Source of the DNA: Embleya scabrispora DSM 41855
Lineage (GTDB): Bacteria; Actinomycetota; Actinomycetes; Streptomycetales; Streptomycetaceae
Direction of reading: 5' to 3'
Length of the DNA stretch: 64,000 bases
Assembly (NCBI RefSeq): GCF_000372745.1
Contig: NZ_KB889666.1
Span: 62,001 to 126,000, forward strand
Position numbers and translations under genes: made by a program. Shown here piece by piece: positions 41,941-49,875 of this stretch. Every line of letters starts with the position of its first letter. Positions within the stretch are counted from its first letter, which is position 1. The notes under the pieces are model-generated. The model ran no database searches. It saw only the letters and a program-made list of their open reading frames with translations, and was not told the origin of the DNA.

Positions 41941-42960
41941 TTAATTGTGGACGAGGCTGTCCGTGGAATGGCCGGGGAACAGGTCGGCTTGGGGGTCGAT
42001 TTCCGTCGCGGCGTTGTTCACAGCAGTGGCCGCCTCCCCGAATCCCACCGAGATCAGCCGAACCTTGCCCACGTACTCGGTGATGTCACCGGCTGCGTAC
42101 ACTCGCGGTCGGTTCGTTGCCATACGCGTGTCGACGATCAGGTGACGGGCGTTCATCGTCAGGCCCCACTCGCCGAGGGGACCGAGATCCGCGGTGAATC
42201 CAAGTGAGGCGACAAGCACCTGCGCGCGGATGTCGTGCACGGTGCCGTCCTGCACGTTCTTCACCCGTATCTCCTCGATCGATGAGTCTCCGAGTACTTC
42301 GGTGACCTCGCAGTTGACGAGCAGCCGCACGCTGCTGGTGCGCACCGCGTCGACCGTGGCCCGGTGGGCGCGGAAACGGTCGCGACGGTGCACCAGGGTG
42401 ACCGAGCGGGCAAGTGGCTCGAGCGTCGCCGCCCAGTCGAAGGCGCTGTCGCCCCCACCGACGATGACGACATCCCGGTCCTGGTAGTCCTCGGGCCGAC
42501 GGACAAAATAGACGAGGCCGCTGCCCTCGTAGCGTTCCGCGACGGTCATCGGTCTCGGCGTGAATGTGCCGAGGCCGCCGGTGATGATGACGGCGCGGGT
42601 CCGGATCTCAAGACCGTTCGTCGTGCGGACGATCAGGCGATCCTCCTCGTAGTGCAGTGTGGTGGCTTGCCGGCCGAGCAGGTACAGCGGTTCGAACGGC
42701 GCGGCCTGGGCCACGAGGTTGTCGACCAGGGTGCGGCCCTTGACTGCGGGCAGGCCGGCGATGTCGAAGATTGGTTTCTCCGGATACATGGCCATCACCT
42801 GTCCGCCCACCTGGGGCAGAGCATCGACAACCGCGGTCCGCAATCCGCGGAACCCCGCGTAGTAGGCGCCGTAGAGACCGGTCGGCCCTGCCCCGACAAG
42901 CAGGATGTCGACCTCCACACGGGATTCGTCTGTGGTGTTTTCACTGCCTGGCGTGGTCAT
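41941..42960 (-). CDS. Ferredoxin-NADP reductase, thioredoxin-reductase-like
   Basis: Started at the ATG at 42960 the product has 339 residues. It has the FAD motif DILLVGAGPTGLYGAYYAG, the NADPH motif DVVIVGGGDSAFDWA followed by VTLVHRRDRFRAH, and the C-terminal RVYAAGDITEYVGKVRLI. It lacks the CxxC of thioredoxin reductase and has the long C-terminal extension of YumC-type ferredoxin reductases. It feeds the ferredoxin encoded next. Together they make the electron chain for oxygenases of the island. The longer upstream frame overlaps the divergent promoter region and is not used. Confidence 0.9.
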   Translation of the reverse strand: MTTPGSENTTDESRVEVDILLVGAGPTGLYGAYYAGFRGLRTAVVDALPQVGGQVMAMYPEKPIFDIAGLPAVKGRTLVDNLVAQAAPFEPLYLLGRQATTLHYEEDRLIVRTTNGLEIRTRAVIITGGLGTFTPRPMTVAERYEGSGLVYFVRRPEDYQDRDVVIVGGGDSAFDWAATLEPLARSVTLVHRRDRFRAHRATVDAVRTSSVRLLVNCEVTEVLGDSSIEEIRVKNVQDGTVHDIRAQVLVASLGFTADLGPLGEWGLTMNARHLIVDTRMATNRPRVYAAGDITEYVGKVRLISVGFGEAATAVNNAATEIDPQADLFPGHSTDSLVHN

Positions 42961-43091
42961 GCGGCGACGGTAGGAACAGCACGCCGTGGAAACAACGGAA
43001 TCGTTCCGCTCACCAGACTCGCTCAGCCCGCCCGGCCGACGCGATCTGCCAGCATGTCGTGGCAGGGCCACTAGACCAAGGAGCGTTCACA
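42961..43091. promoter_or_regulatory. Divergent promoter region between ferredoxin reductase and larC
   Basis: The 131-bp gap holds both promoters. Near 42995-43007 CGGAATCGTTCCG is a near-perfect palindrome that could be an operator. The larC ribosome-binding site AAGGAG at 43078-43083 is 8 bp before the GTG at 43092. Confidence 0.45.
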
Positions 43092-44300
43092 GTGGGAAAC
43101 CAGGAGGTAACCGCCTGGGTGGACGCGTCCGCCGGCGTCGCGGGCGACATGCTTCTCGCCGCGCTGCTCGATGCCGGCGCCGACCTGACCGCCGTACAGG
43201 GAGCCGTCGACGCCGTCGTCCCCGCTGCGATAGATCTGACGGTCGAGGAGGTATCACGTGCAGGGCTGCGTGCGCTTTACCTCAGACCACAGATCTCGTC
43301 GACGGAGCCGGGGTATCACACCTGGCGGTCGCTGCGACGGCGACTGAACGCCGCTCCCCTCGCCGGTCCGGTACGCGCTGCCGCCCTTCGCGTGTTCACG
43401 CGACTCGCCGAATCGGAAGCCCGGGTGCACGGTGTATCGCCGGAGGATGCCCACTTCCACGAAACGGGCGCACTCGACTCGGTGGCTGACGTCGTTGGTG
43501 TGTGCGCAGCGCTGCACGATCTCGACGTGGGTGATCTACGTGTGGGAACGATCGCCCTCGGATCGGGCCGCGTGCACGGTAGTCATGGGGACCTCCCCGT
43601 GCCGACGCCCGCGGTGCTGGATCTGACCTGTGGGTGGTCGGTGCGTGCCGGCGGGGAGGGGGAACTCGCCACACCTACCGGCGTGGCGTTGCTCACCGCT
43701 CTCGCGGCGCAGAGGGTGCTGCCCGACATGACCATCCGCGCCGTGGGGGTGGGTGCCGGCACGCGAGACCCTGCAGAGCGGGCCAATGTGGTGCGTGTCG
43801 TACTCGGAAGCCCCGCCGTGCCGCCCGAGTCGCAGGCCGCCGTCGTGCTCGAGAGCAACGTCGACGACCTCGACCCACGCGTTTGGCCGACGTTGCTCAA
43901 GGATCTGCTCGACCTGGGTGCCGACGACGCGTGGCTGGTCCCGATCCTCATGAAGAAGGGCCGCCCGGCACACACCTTGCACGTCCTGTGTTCGGCAGCG
44001 TCGGCCACGGCGCTTCGCGAGGTCATGTTCACTCACACCACCACAATCGGGCTGCGTCAGCGGGCCGTTGACAAGTTCGCCCTTCCACGCGCCGTAAGCC
44101 AGGTGTCGGTGCGGAACAGCCGGATTCGCATCAAGATCGCCCTACGGAACGGGCGGATCATCAACGCCATGCCGGAATTCGACGATGTCGCCGCAACCGC
44201 CCGGTCCGCAGGTGTGCCGGTGTCGCGGGTCCTCGCCGAGGCCGGCGCGGCGGCGCACGCTGCGGGGCTGGTCGCGGGCGAGTCTTGGACGGCGTCGTAG
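43092..44300 (+). CDS. larC: Nickel-pincer cofactor biosynthesis protein LarC
   Basis: The 402-residue protein is LarC, the CTP-dependent enzyme that inserts nickel into the pyridinium-bisthiocarboxylate precursor. Typical segments are WVDASAGVAGDMLLAALLDA, AHFHETGALDSVADVVG, GSHGDLPVPTPAVLDL, ELATPTGVALLTAL, VVLESNVDDLDPRVWPTLL and PILMKKGRPAHTLHVLC. The GTG at 43092 is chosen for its well-placed AAGGAG. Unlike Lactiplantibacillus, where LarC is made by programmed frameshifting of two frames, this is one continuous gene. It is monocistronic here and must cooperate with LarB at 22602 to supply the LarA homologue. Confidence 0.93.
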   Translation: MGNQEVTAWVDASAGVAGDMLLAALLDAGADLTAVQGAVDAVVPAAIDLTVEEVSRAGLRALYLRPQISSTEPGYHTWRSLRRRLNAAPLAGPVRAAALRVFTRLAESEARVHGVSPEDAHFHETGALDSVADVVGVCAALHDLDVGDLRVGTIALGSGRVHGSHGDLPVPTPAVLDLTCGWSVRAGGEGELATPTGVALLTALAAQRVLPDMTIRAVGVGAGTRDPAERANVVRVVLGSPAVPPESQAAVVLESNVDDLDPRVWPTLLKDLLDLGADDAWLVPILMKKGRPAHTLHVLCSAASATALREVMFTHTTTIGLRQRAVDKFALPRAVSQVSVRNSRIRIKIALRNGRIINAMPEFDDVAATARSAGVPVSRVLAEAGAAAHAAGLVAGESWTAS

Positions 44301-44567
44301 GCGTTCGCATTCCTTCCCGCCCACAGAACAGCCACCACGGCAGGCAATGTCCGGCTGCGCGGGAGAGCATCGAAGGGTTCGACAACACACCTGTTCGCGC
44401 CCTCCGCGATGTGCTTCATGGACCCAGGCGATGCCGACCACGCGTTGGTGGCGCGGTTGTACGACGCGGTCCTCGACGACTGCACCGTGTGTCGGGAGGC
44501 GCTGCTGGTCCGGTTCGCGGTGGACCCGGCGACCACCGGGCCGGTCGTCACCGTGATTGGCAGGGCA
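44301..44567 (+). other. Intergenic stretch with a possible gene fragment
   Basis: From the ATG at 44409 a frame reads DADHALVARLYDAVLDDCTV, CREALLVRFAVD and then runs antisense into the glycosidase gene. The roughly 50 non-overlapping residues look protein-like but I cannot name a family. It is probably a truncated remnant cut by the glycosidase locus. Confidence 0.35.
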
Positions 44568-46526
44568 TCAGCGGACCTTGGCAGTCGCAGCCGCTCCGGG
44601 GGCGATGGTCACGGTGACGTAGGCATAGGTCACACCGTTCACCACTTTCGTACTGGCCTTGTGCGGCTTGCCGTTCACCTCGATGGTGTCGTGGTCGCCA
44701 CGGAACCGCGCTTCCCAGGTGTACTTGTCGGGGCCTGCGCTGTTTGTGAGCGTCGACTTCGTGGCGCCATCATGGCGTAGGGCGAAGGTGTTCCGGCCGA
44801 TGCGCATGTCCTTGATCTGAAGCCAGTCAGTACCGGTCGGCAGACGCGACTGCGTGGTCAGCGTACGGCTGGGAGCATTGGGGGCGACGCCCATGAGGCC
44901 CTCCACTGTCTGGCTCACCAAGGTGTACGACACCTCGGGGTAGTCGCCGTTGGTGCCCTGCTTGCTGACAGGGTGCTGTTCGTCCCGCCGATCGTAGACC
45001 TGCTGCATCCACTTCCAGGCGGTGTCGTTCCGCTCATGGGCGAAGAACGTGTCGGGCAGATAGGTGATGGCCTCGATGTTGTCCGGGACGCCGCTGCCGC
45101 CGGCCTGCTGGTCGATGAAGTCGAGATAGGCGCTGTTGCGTGCGCCCGGAGCGATGATCTGCTTCATGGGCATGAACCAGCTGTTCTCCTTGCCCCAGCC
45201 GGTGAGCGCCTGGCCGTCGACGGTGTATCCCCGAACCATCTGGCTGCCTGAACCGTTGCCGCTCCAGGTCGAGTTGAAGTACGACTTCAGATCGGCGGCC
45301 TTCTGGCTGAACCGGGTGGCGAGCTCCTTGTCTCCCTTGTCGGCGGCGAGTGCCGACATGGCGAGGTAGGCCTGGTACTGGGAGCCGATCGCGTCGCCCG
45401 CCTCCGCGAGGTGCTCGTCGTCGGCTTCGTTGTAGCTGGCCGAGCCGGCGAAGATGCCGTTCCCCGTGCCCTCGGCGACGCTGTTCGGCTTCGCACCGTC
45501 GTGCAGGTTGATGAATTCATCGGTGGCGTGCCGGTAGAAGTTCCAGAACGCCGCGTCGTCGATGTACGCGCAGTCCCCGCTCCAGCGGTATGCCTCGTTG
45601 GCCTTCTCCACCAGTTCGAACGCCGCGGGGACCTCCCGGACGTAGTTGGTCGGGCTTTTGTAGTCGATCGAGAGGTAGGTCTTGGCGTCGAAGTTGAACG
45701 CCCATACGGGGAAGTACTTGTGCTCGGCCGTCGCGGAGGCGGCGAAGGAACGCAGCATCGTCTTGTTCTCGCGGTTCAGTCCGAGGACGGCGGCGCCGGC
45801 CACCTGGTGGACCATGTCGCGTGAGTAGTAGCCGCTGCGGTGCGAGTATCCGGCCCAGTACGAGGGGGCATAGACACCCGACGCGGTGCCGGAGGGGTTG
45901 CCCTCGTCGACGTTGAGTCTGCCCTCGGTGCCGCTCAGCTGGACCCAGCTGTTCGCCTTGTGCTTCGACCAGTCGAAGATCTCGACGATCTTCGGGTTGG
46001 ACGAGGTGACGACCGGGTCGGCGGGGGCTGCCGGCGAGACCATGACGTCGTCGGCGTTGATCCACCCGTCGCCGGACTCGAAGGCGATCTCCAGTGTGTC
46101 ACCGGATCTGAGCGCCACCCGGCTTACTGTGTACCGCGCGTAGCCGGAGCGGCTGGGCAGGGCCACCGCCCCGACCGGGCTCCCGTTGACGCGTACGACG
46201 AACGTCCCGCCCGTTCCGCCCGCGGCGATCCAGGCCGAGAAGTCATAGGAACCCGTGGCGGACACCGTCTTCGTCTGGGAGACCTTCTTGCCCGCCCCCG
46301 CGTCGAGGTAGATCAGCTTTGCGCCGCCGTGCGGGCGGTTGGTGGCGACACCGGTGCCGGGGGTGAAGTTCCAGCCAGTGGCGTCCTGTTCGAAGCCGGG
46401 ATTTATCACGGTGAGGAGTGGCGGTGCCGCAGCGGCGGCCGAGTCGCCGAGGGGCAGGGGAGCGAGGGGCGCGAGCGTCGCGAGTGCGGCGGTCAATGCA
46501 AGGCGCGCAGGTCGGGAGGATCTCAT
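44568..46526 (-). CDS. Secreted six-hairpin-type glycosidase with N-terminal carbohydrate-binding domain
   Basis: With the ATG at 46526 the product has 652 residues. Residues 1-34 are a signal peptide ending in AAAA; 38-165 form a beta-sandwich that looks like a carbohydrate-binding module (INPGFEQDATGWNFTPGTG, GDTLEIAFESGDGWINADDV). The rest is helical with HRSGYYSRDMVHQVAGAAVL, EGTGNGIFAGSASYNEADDE and NGDYPEVSYTLVSQTVEGL, resembling (alpha/alpha)6-toroid glycosidases related to GH63/GH78-like enzymes. I cannot assign a family or substrate. It is divergent from the sugar transporter operon and probably releases its oligosaccharide outside the cell. Confidence 0.75.
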   Translation of the reverse strand: MRSSRPARLALTAALATLAPLAPLPLGDSAAAAAPPLLTVINPGFEQDATGWNFTPGTGVATNRPHGGAKLIYLDAGAGKKVSQTKTVSATGSYDFSAWIAAGGTGGTFVVRVNGSPVGAVALPSRSGYARYTVSRVALRSGDTLEIAFESGDGWINADDVMVSPAAPADPVVTSSNPKIVEIFDWSKHKANSWVQLSGTEGRLNVDEGNPSGTASGVYAPSYWAGYSHRSGYYSRDMVHQVAGAAVLGLNRENKTMLRSFAASATAEHKYFPVWAFNFDAKTYLSIDYKSPTNYVREVPAAFELVEKANEAYRWSGDCAYIDDAAFWNFYRHATDEFINLHDGAKPNSVAEGTGNGIFAGSASYNEADDEHLAEAGDAIGSQYQAYLAMSALAADKGDKELATRFSQKAADLKSYFNSTWSGNGSGSQMVRGYTVDGQALTGWGKENSWFMPMKQIIAPGARNSAYLDFIDQQAGGSGVPDNIEAITYLPDTFFAHERNDTAWKWMQQVYDRRDEQHPVSKQGTNGDYPEVSYTLVSQTVEGLMGVAPNAPSRTLTTQSRLPTGTDWLQIKDMRIGRNTFALRHDGATKSTLTNSAGPDKYTWEARFRGDHDTIEVNGKPHKASTKVVNGVTYAYVTVTIAPGAAATAKVR

Positions 46527-46725
46527 GGCGGCTCCAGGCTGGATCGATGGGTGAGGGCAGCTCGAAACTAGCCACGGTTTCCGGCCGCTCGCAAGACTCT
46601 TGCGCATTTCAGTTGACAGTTGCGACAGAAAATTTTCAACGAAATCTTGCAAGCAGGGTGGCCGGTTGCTAGCTTCCCGGTCTGTCAGACGCGGGCGTGA
46701 TTTCGCGAACAAAGGTGGTCCGGTC
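46527..46725. promoter_or_regulatory. Bidirectional promoter region with LacI-type operator candidates
   Basis: The gap between the secreted glycosidase and the transporter operon contains GCAAGACTCTTGC at 46591-46603 and TCTTGCAAGC around the perfect palindrome CTTGCAAG at 46646-46653. Between them lies a consensus -35 TTGACA at 46613-46618 with an AT-rich stretch after it. CTTGCAAG-like sites are typical for LacI-family repressors of actinomycetes, and a LacI gene closes the operon at 51664. I infer that it represses both directions from these sites. Confidence 0.6.
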
Positions 46726-48072
46726 ATGAACGTCAGTCGTCGCAAGGTCCTCGGAATCGGTGGGGCCCTCGCCGCAGGTGCCGGCCTGGCCGGCCTCACC
46801 GCGTGCTCCGGCACAGGCAGCGCCGGGGCCGGTTCCGGATCCGCCGGGGATGGCAGGAAGGGTGACATATCGGTCTGGAGCTGGGCGGGCCCGGCCGCAG
46901 AACTCAGAGCCCTCGTCCCCGACTTCAACAAGCGGTACCCGGACATCAAGATAAACGTCCAGGACATCGGCAACCCGGCCATCTGGAACAAGATCACCAC
47001 GGCCATGGCGGCCGGCGGCGCGGGTCTCGCCGATGTGCTCCACATCGGCGTCGACTACCTTCCCGGATACGTCGAGAAGTTCCCGGACGGCCTCGCGGAC
47101 CTCGGCAAGCTCGGCGCCACCGACTACAAGGACTCCTTCGCGCAGGGCTTGTGGCAGACGGTGGCCCCGAAGGGCGACCGGGTCAGCGCCCTGCCCTGGG
47201 AGGCCAACTCGGCCGGGTTCTACTACCGTGCCGACATCTTCGAGGAGTCGGGGGTGGACGCCGCCGCCCTCGAAACCTGGGACGACACGCTCGAAGCGGG
47301 AAAGAAGATCAAGCAGAAGACCGGCAAGTACCTGCTCGGCATCGACAAGCCCGCCTCTCAGGCGGACGCCGCGAACTTCTTCCAGATGCTGCTCCAGCTG
47401 CAGGGGGCCTTCTACTTCAACCTCGACGGCGACATCACTCTCGCCTCGCCCGCGGCCGTGAAGGCCATGACGATCATCAAGGAGCTCAACGACGCGGGAC
47501 TGGTGAGCGACCTCGCCGGCGGGTGGAACGCCCTGATCAGCTCGATCAAGAAGGGCACAGCGGCGGTCCTGCCGTGGCCGACCTGGTTCGGCGGCATCAT
47601 CGAGGAGACGGTTCCTGGGGAGGCCGGAAAATGGGGCGTACGTCTACCGCCTGCCGTCAGCCGCGGAGGCACGCAGGCCACGACGGTGAACTCCACACAC
47701 CTCGCCATCGCGGGAAGCAGCAAGCAACAGGCCGCGGCCTGGAAGTTCGTCGAATTCGTTCTCACCCGGCCGGAGTCGCAGGTCCGGATCTACAAGGGGA
47801 AGGGCATCGCCCCCGCCCTGATGACGGCCTATGACGACCTCGTCTTCCATACACCGTCGGAGTTCTTCCGCGGCCAGAAGAAGGGAGAGGTCTTCCTGGA
47901 GGCTCTCAAGGCTCCCTCGCCCGCTTTCAACTACAGCCCCGACTACGCCCGTGCGCTCAAGGTCGTCGCCGACGCCCAGACGAAGGTTCTCCTCAAGGGA
48001 GCCGATCCTGCCTCGGCACTCCAGAAGGCCGCCGAGCAGCTGGCAGAGCAGACGGGACGCAAGGTCCTGTGA
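46726..48072 (+). CDS. Carbohydrate ABC transporter substrate-binding lipoprotein
   Basis: The 448-residue family 1 solute-binding protein begins with a twin-arginine signal (NVSRRKVLGIGG) that ends in a lipobox GLTAC with Cys27, so it is a Tat-exported lipoprotein. The mature sequence has DISVWSWAGPAAELRALVPD, PALPWEANSAG-like ALPWEANSAGFYYRADIFEE and PWPTWFGGIIEE, as in the MalE/UgpB type. It captures an oligosaccharide, probably an alpha-galactoside given the GH36 enzyme in the operon. Its ATG follows AAAGGTGG; the stop overlaps the first permease start (GTGA). Confidence 0.92.
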   Translation: MNVSRRKVLGIGGALAAGAGLAGLTACSGTGSAGAGSGSAGDGRKGDISVWSWAGPAAELRALVPDFNKRYPDIKINVQDIGNPAIWNKITTAMAAGGAGLADVLHIGVDYLPGYVEKFPDGLADLGKLGATDYKDSFAQGLWQTVAPKGDRVSALPWEANSAGFYYRADIFEESGVDAAALETWDDTLEAGKKIKQKTGKYLLGIDKPASQADAANFFQMLLQLQGAFYFNLDGDITLASPAAVKAMTIIKELNDAGLVSDLAGGWNALISSIKKGTAAVLPWPTWFGGIIEETVPGEAGKWGVRLPPAVSRGGTQATTVNSTHLAIAGSSKQQAAAWKFVEFVLTRPESQVRIYKGKGIAPALMTAYDDLVFHTPSEFFRGQKKGEVFLEALKAPSPAFNYSPDYARALKVVADAQTKVLLKGADPASALQKAAEQLAEQTGRKVL

Positions 48073-49013
48073 CGACCACCGTCGGCGCAAAGCCGCGCCC
48101 CCCGCAGGAACCGGCTCGGATCCGGCGGCGTACGCAGAGCCCGCCGTCACCACGGCTGACCGCACGTCGCGTCGCGCCGTACGGGTTCGTCATGCCTGCA
48201 GTGCTCCTCTTCGCCGCCTTCAAGCTCTATCCCATCGGCTGGTCCTTCGTCCTCAGCCTGCACAGGAGGGTCGGGGGCGTCGACACCTTCGTCGGAGCGG
48301 ACAACTACAGACGGCTCCTGCATGATCCGCTCTTTTGGACCGCACTGGAGAACACCTGCGTCATCCTGGTGATCCAGGTCCCTCTCATGCTGGCGCTGGC
48401 CACGGGACTCGCCCTCGCCTTCAACTCTGCGACTCTGCGGGCACGTTCGGTCTTCCGCCTCGGCTTCTTCCTCCCGATGGTCACCGGCCTGGTGGCCTAC
48501 GGAGTCATCTTCTCCGTGCTCCTCAATGAGAAGTCCGGCCTGGTCAACTGGCTTCTCGGGCTCGTCGGGATCGGCGAGGTGCCCTGGCTGACCGACCCGC
48601 TCTGGGCGAAGATCTCGCTCGGTCTGGTGCTCACCTGGCACTACACCGGATACAACGCCGTCATCCTGCTGGCGAGACTTCAGACGATTCCCTCGGAGCT
48701 CTACGACGCCGCCGCAGTCGACGGTGCGGGAGCCTGGGGGACGTTTCGCCACGTGACACTGCCCGGCCTGCGGCCGGCGATCCTGCTGACCACGGTGCTT
48801 TCCACCATCGGCACCCTGCAGATCTTCGACGAGCCCTACATCCTGACACAGGGCGGTCCGGACAACGCGACGCTCACCATCGGTGTGTACCTGTACCAAA
48901 ACGCCTTCATGTACTTCGACTTCGGCTATGCCTCGGCCATCGCCTACGCCCTGGCGGTTGTGATCGGAGTCCTCGGGCTGATCCAATTCCGTGTCCTGGG
49001 AGACAGACCATGA
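48069..49013 (+). CDS. Carbohydrate ABC transporter permease (MalF/UgpA type)
   Basis: The 314-residue membrane protein has about six helices. The first is at residues 38-58 (GFVMPAVLLFAAFKLYPIGW) and the EAA loop is ELYDAAAVDGAGAWGTFRHV. No ATPase gene is in the operon, so a shared MsiK-type ATPase encoded elsewhere would energise it, as usual in Streptomyces. The GTG start overlaps the binding-protein stop and the last codons overlap the next permease start. Confidence 0.92.
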   Translation: MTTTVGAKPRPPQEPARIRRRTQSPPSPRLTARRVAPYGFVMPAVLLFAAFKLYPIGWSFVLSLHRRVGGVDTFVGADNYRRLLHDPLFWTALENTCVILVIQVPLMLALATGLALAFNSATLRARSVFRLGFFLPMVTGLVAYGVIFSVLLNEKSGLVNWLLGLVGIGEVPWLTDPLWAKISLGLVLTWHYTGYNAVILLARLQTIPSELYDAAAVDGAGAWGTFRHVTLPGLRPAILLTTVLSTIGTLQIFDEPYILTQGGPDNATLTIGVYLYQNAFMYFDFGYASAIAYALAVVIGVLGLIQFRVLGDRP

Positions 49014-49873
49014 AGAGCCGTTCCACAGGGTTCAGCCACCTCGGCGCTCCTGTATCCCGGCGCCGCAACAGCATCCTGCTGACGTCCGGCCTCGCCATCG
49101 CTCTCGCGGCCGTCGCCATCCCGTTCTACTGGCTCGTCATCGCCGGCACGCACAGCTCCGACGACATTTTCGGCTCGCCGCCGCCGCTGCTGCCCGGCGG
49201 GCACCTGGGAGAAAACCTCGCGAGCCTCCAGGAGACGGCATCCTTCGGCAGGGTCGTGCTCAACTCGGCTCTCATCGCCGCCATTTACACCATCTGCGCC
49301 GGAGCGGTCTGCACGCTGGCCGGCTACGCATTCGCCAAGTACCGCTTCAAGGGGCGTGATCCGCTGTTCGGCGTGCTCATGCTGGGACTTGTCATCCCCA
49401 CCCAGGTCACCCTGGTGCCGTTGTTCAAGATGATGGCCGAGCTGCAGTGGCTCGACACCTACCAGGCCGTCATCATGCCCAATCTTGCACTGCCCTTCGG
49501 GATCTTCCTCATGCGCCAGTCGATGGCGGCCCTCCCCGACGAATTGCTGGATGCGGGCCGGATGGACGGCTGCGGAGAGTTCCGGCTCTTCTGGAAGGTG
49601 GCCCTGCCTCCCATGAAACCGGCGCTCGCGGCACTGGGGATCTTCCTGTTCCTCTACCAGTGGAACGACTTCATATGGCCGCTGATCGTGCTGCGAGACA
49701 ACACCTCCTTCACCATCCCCGTGGCGCTCGCCTCGCTGCAGGGCGTGGATGACACCGACTACGGAGCACTTTTCACCGGGACAGCCGTCGCCTCGATCCC
49801 CATGGTCATCGTCTTCCTGGCCCTCCAGCGCCACTTTGTCTCCGGCCTGCTCGCCGGGGCCGTCAAGGAGTGA
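49010..49873 (+). CDS. Carbohydrate ABC transporter permease (MalG/UgpE type)
   Basis: The 287-residue partner permease has about six helices and the EAA loop DELLDAGRMDGCGEFRLFWK, ending with the family-typical GLLAGAVKE. Its start overlaps the first permease stop (ATGA). It completes the membrane channel with the MalF-type subunit. The alpha-galactosidase gene follows without a gap. Confidence 0.92.
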   Translation: MKSRSTGFSHLGAPVSRRRNSILLTSGLAIALAAVAIPFYWLVIAGTHSSDDIFGSPPPLLPGGHLGENLASLQETASFGRVVLNSALIAAIYTICAGAVCTLAGYAFAKYRFKGRDPLFGVLMLGLVIPTQVTLVPLFKMMAELQWLDTYQAVIMPNLALPFGIFLMRQSMAALPDELLDAGRMDGCGEFRLFWKVALPPMKPALAALGIFLFLYQWNDFIWPLIVLRDNTSFTIPVALASLQGVDDTDYGALFTGTAVASIPMVIVFLALQRHFVSGLLAGAVKE

Positions 49874-49875
49874 AT

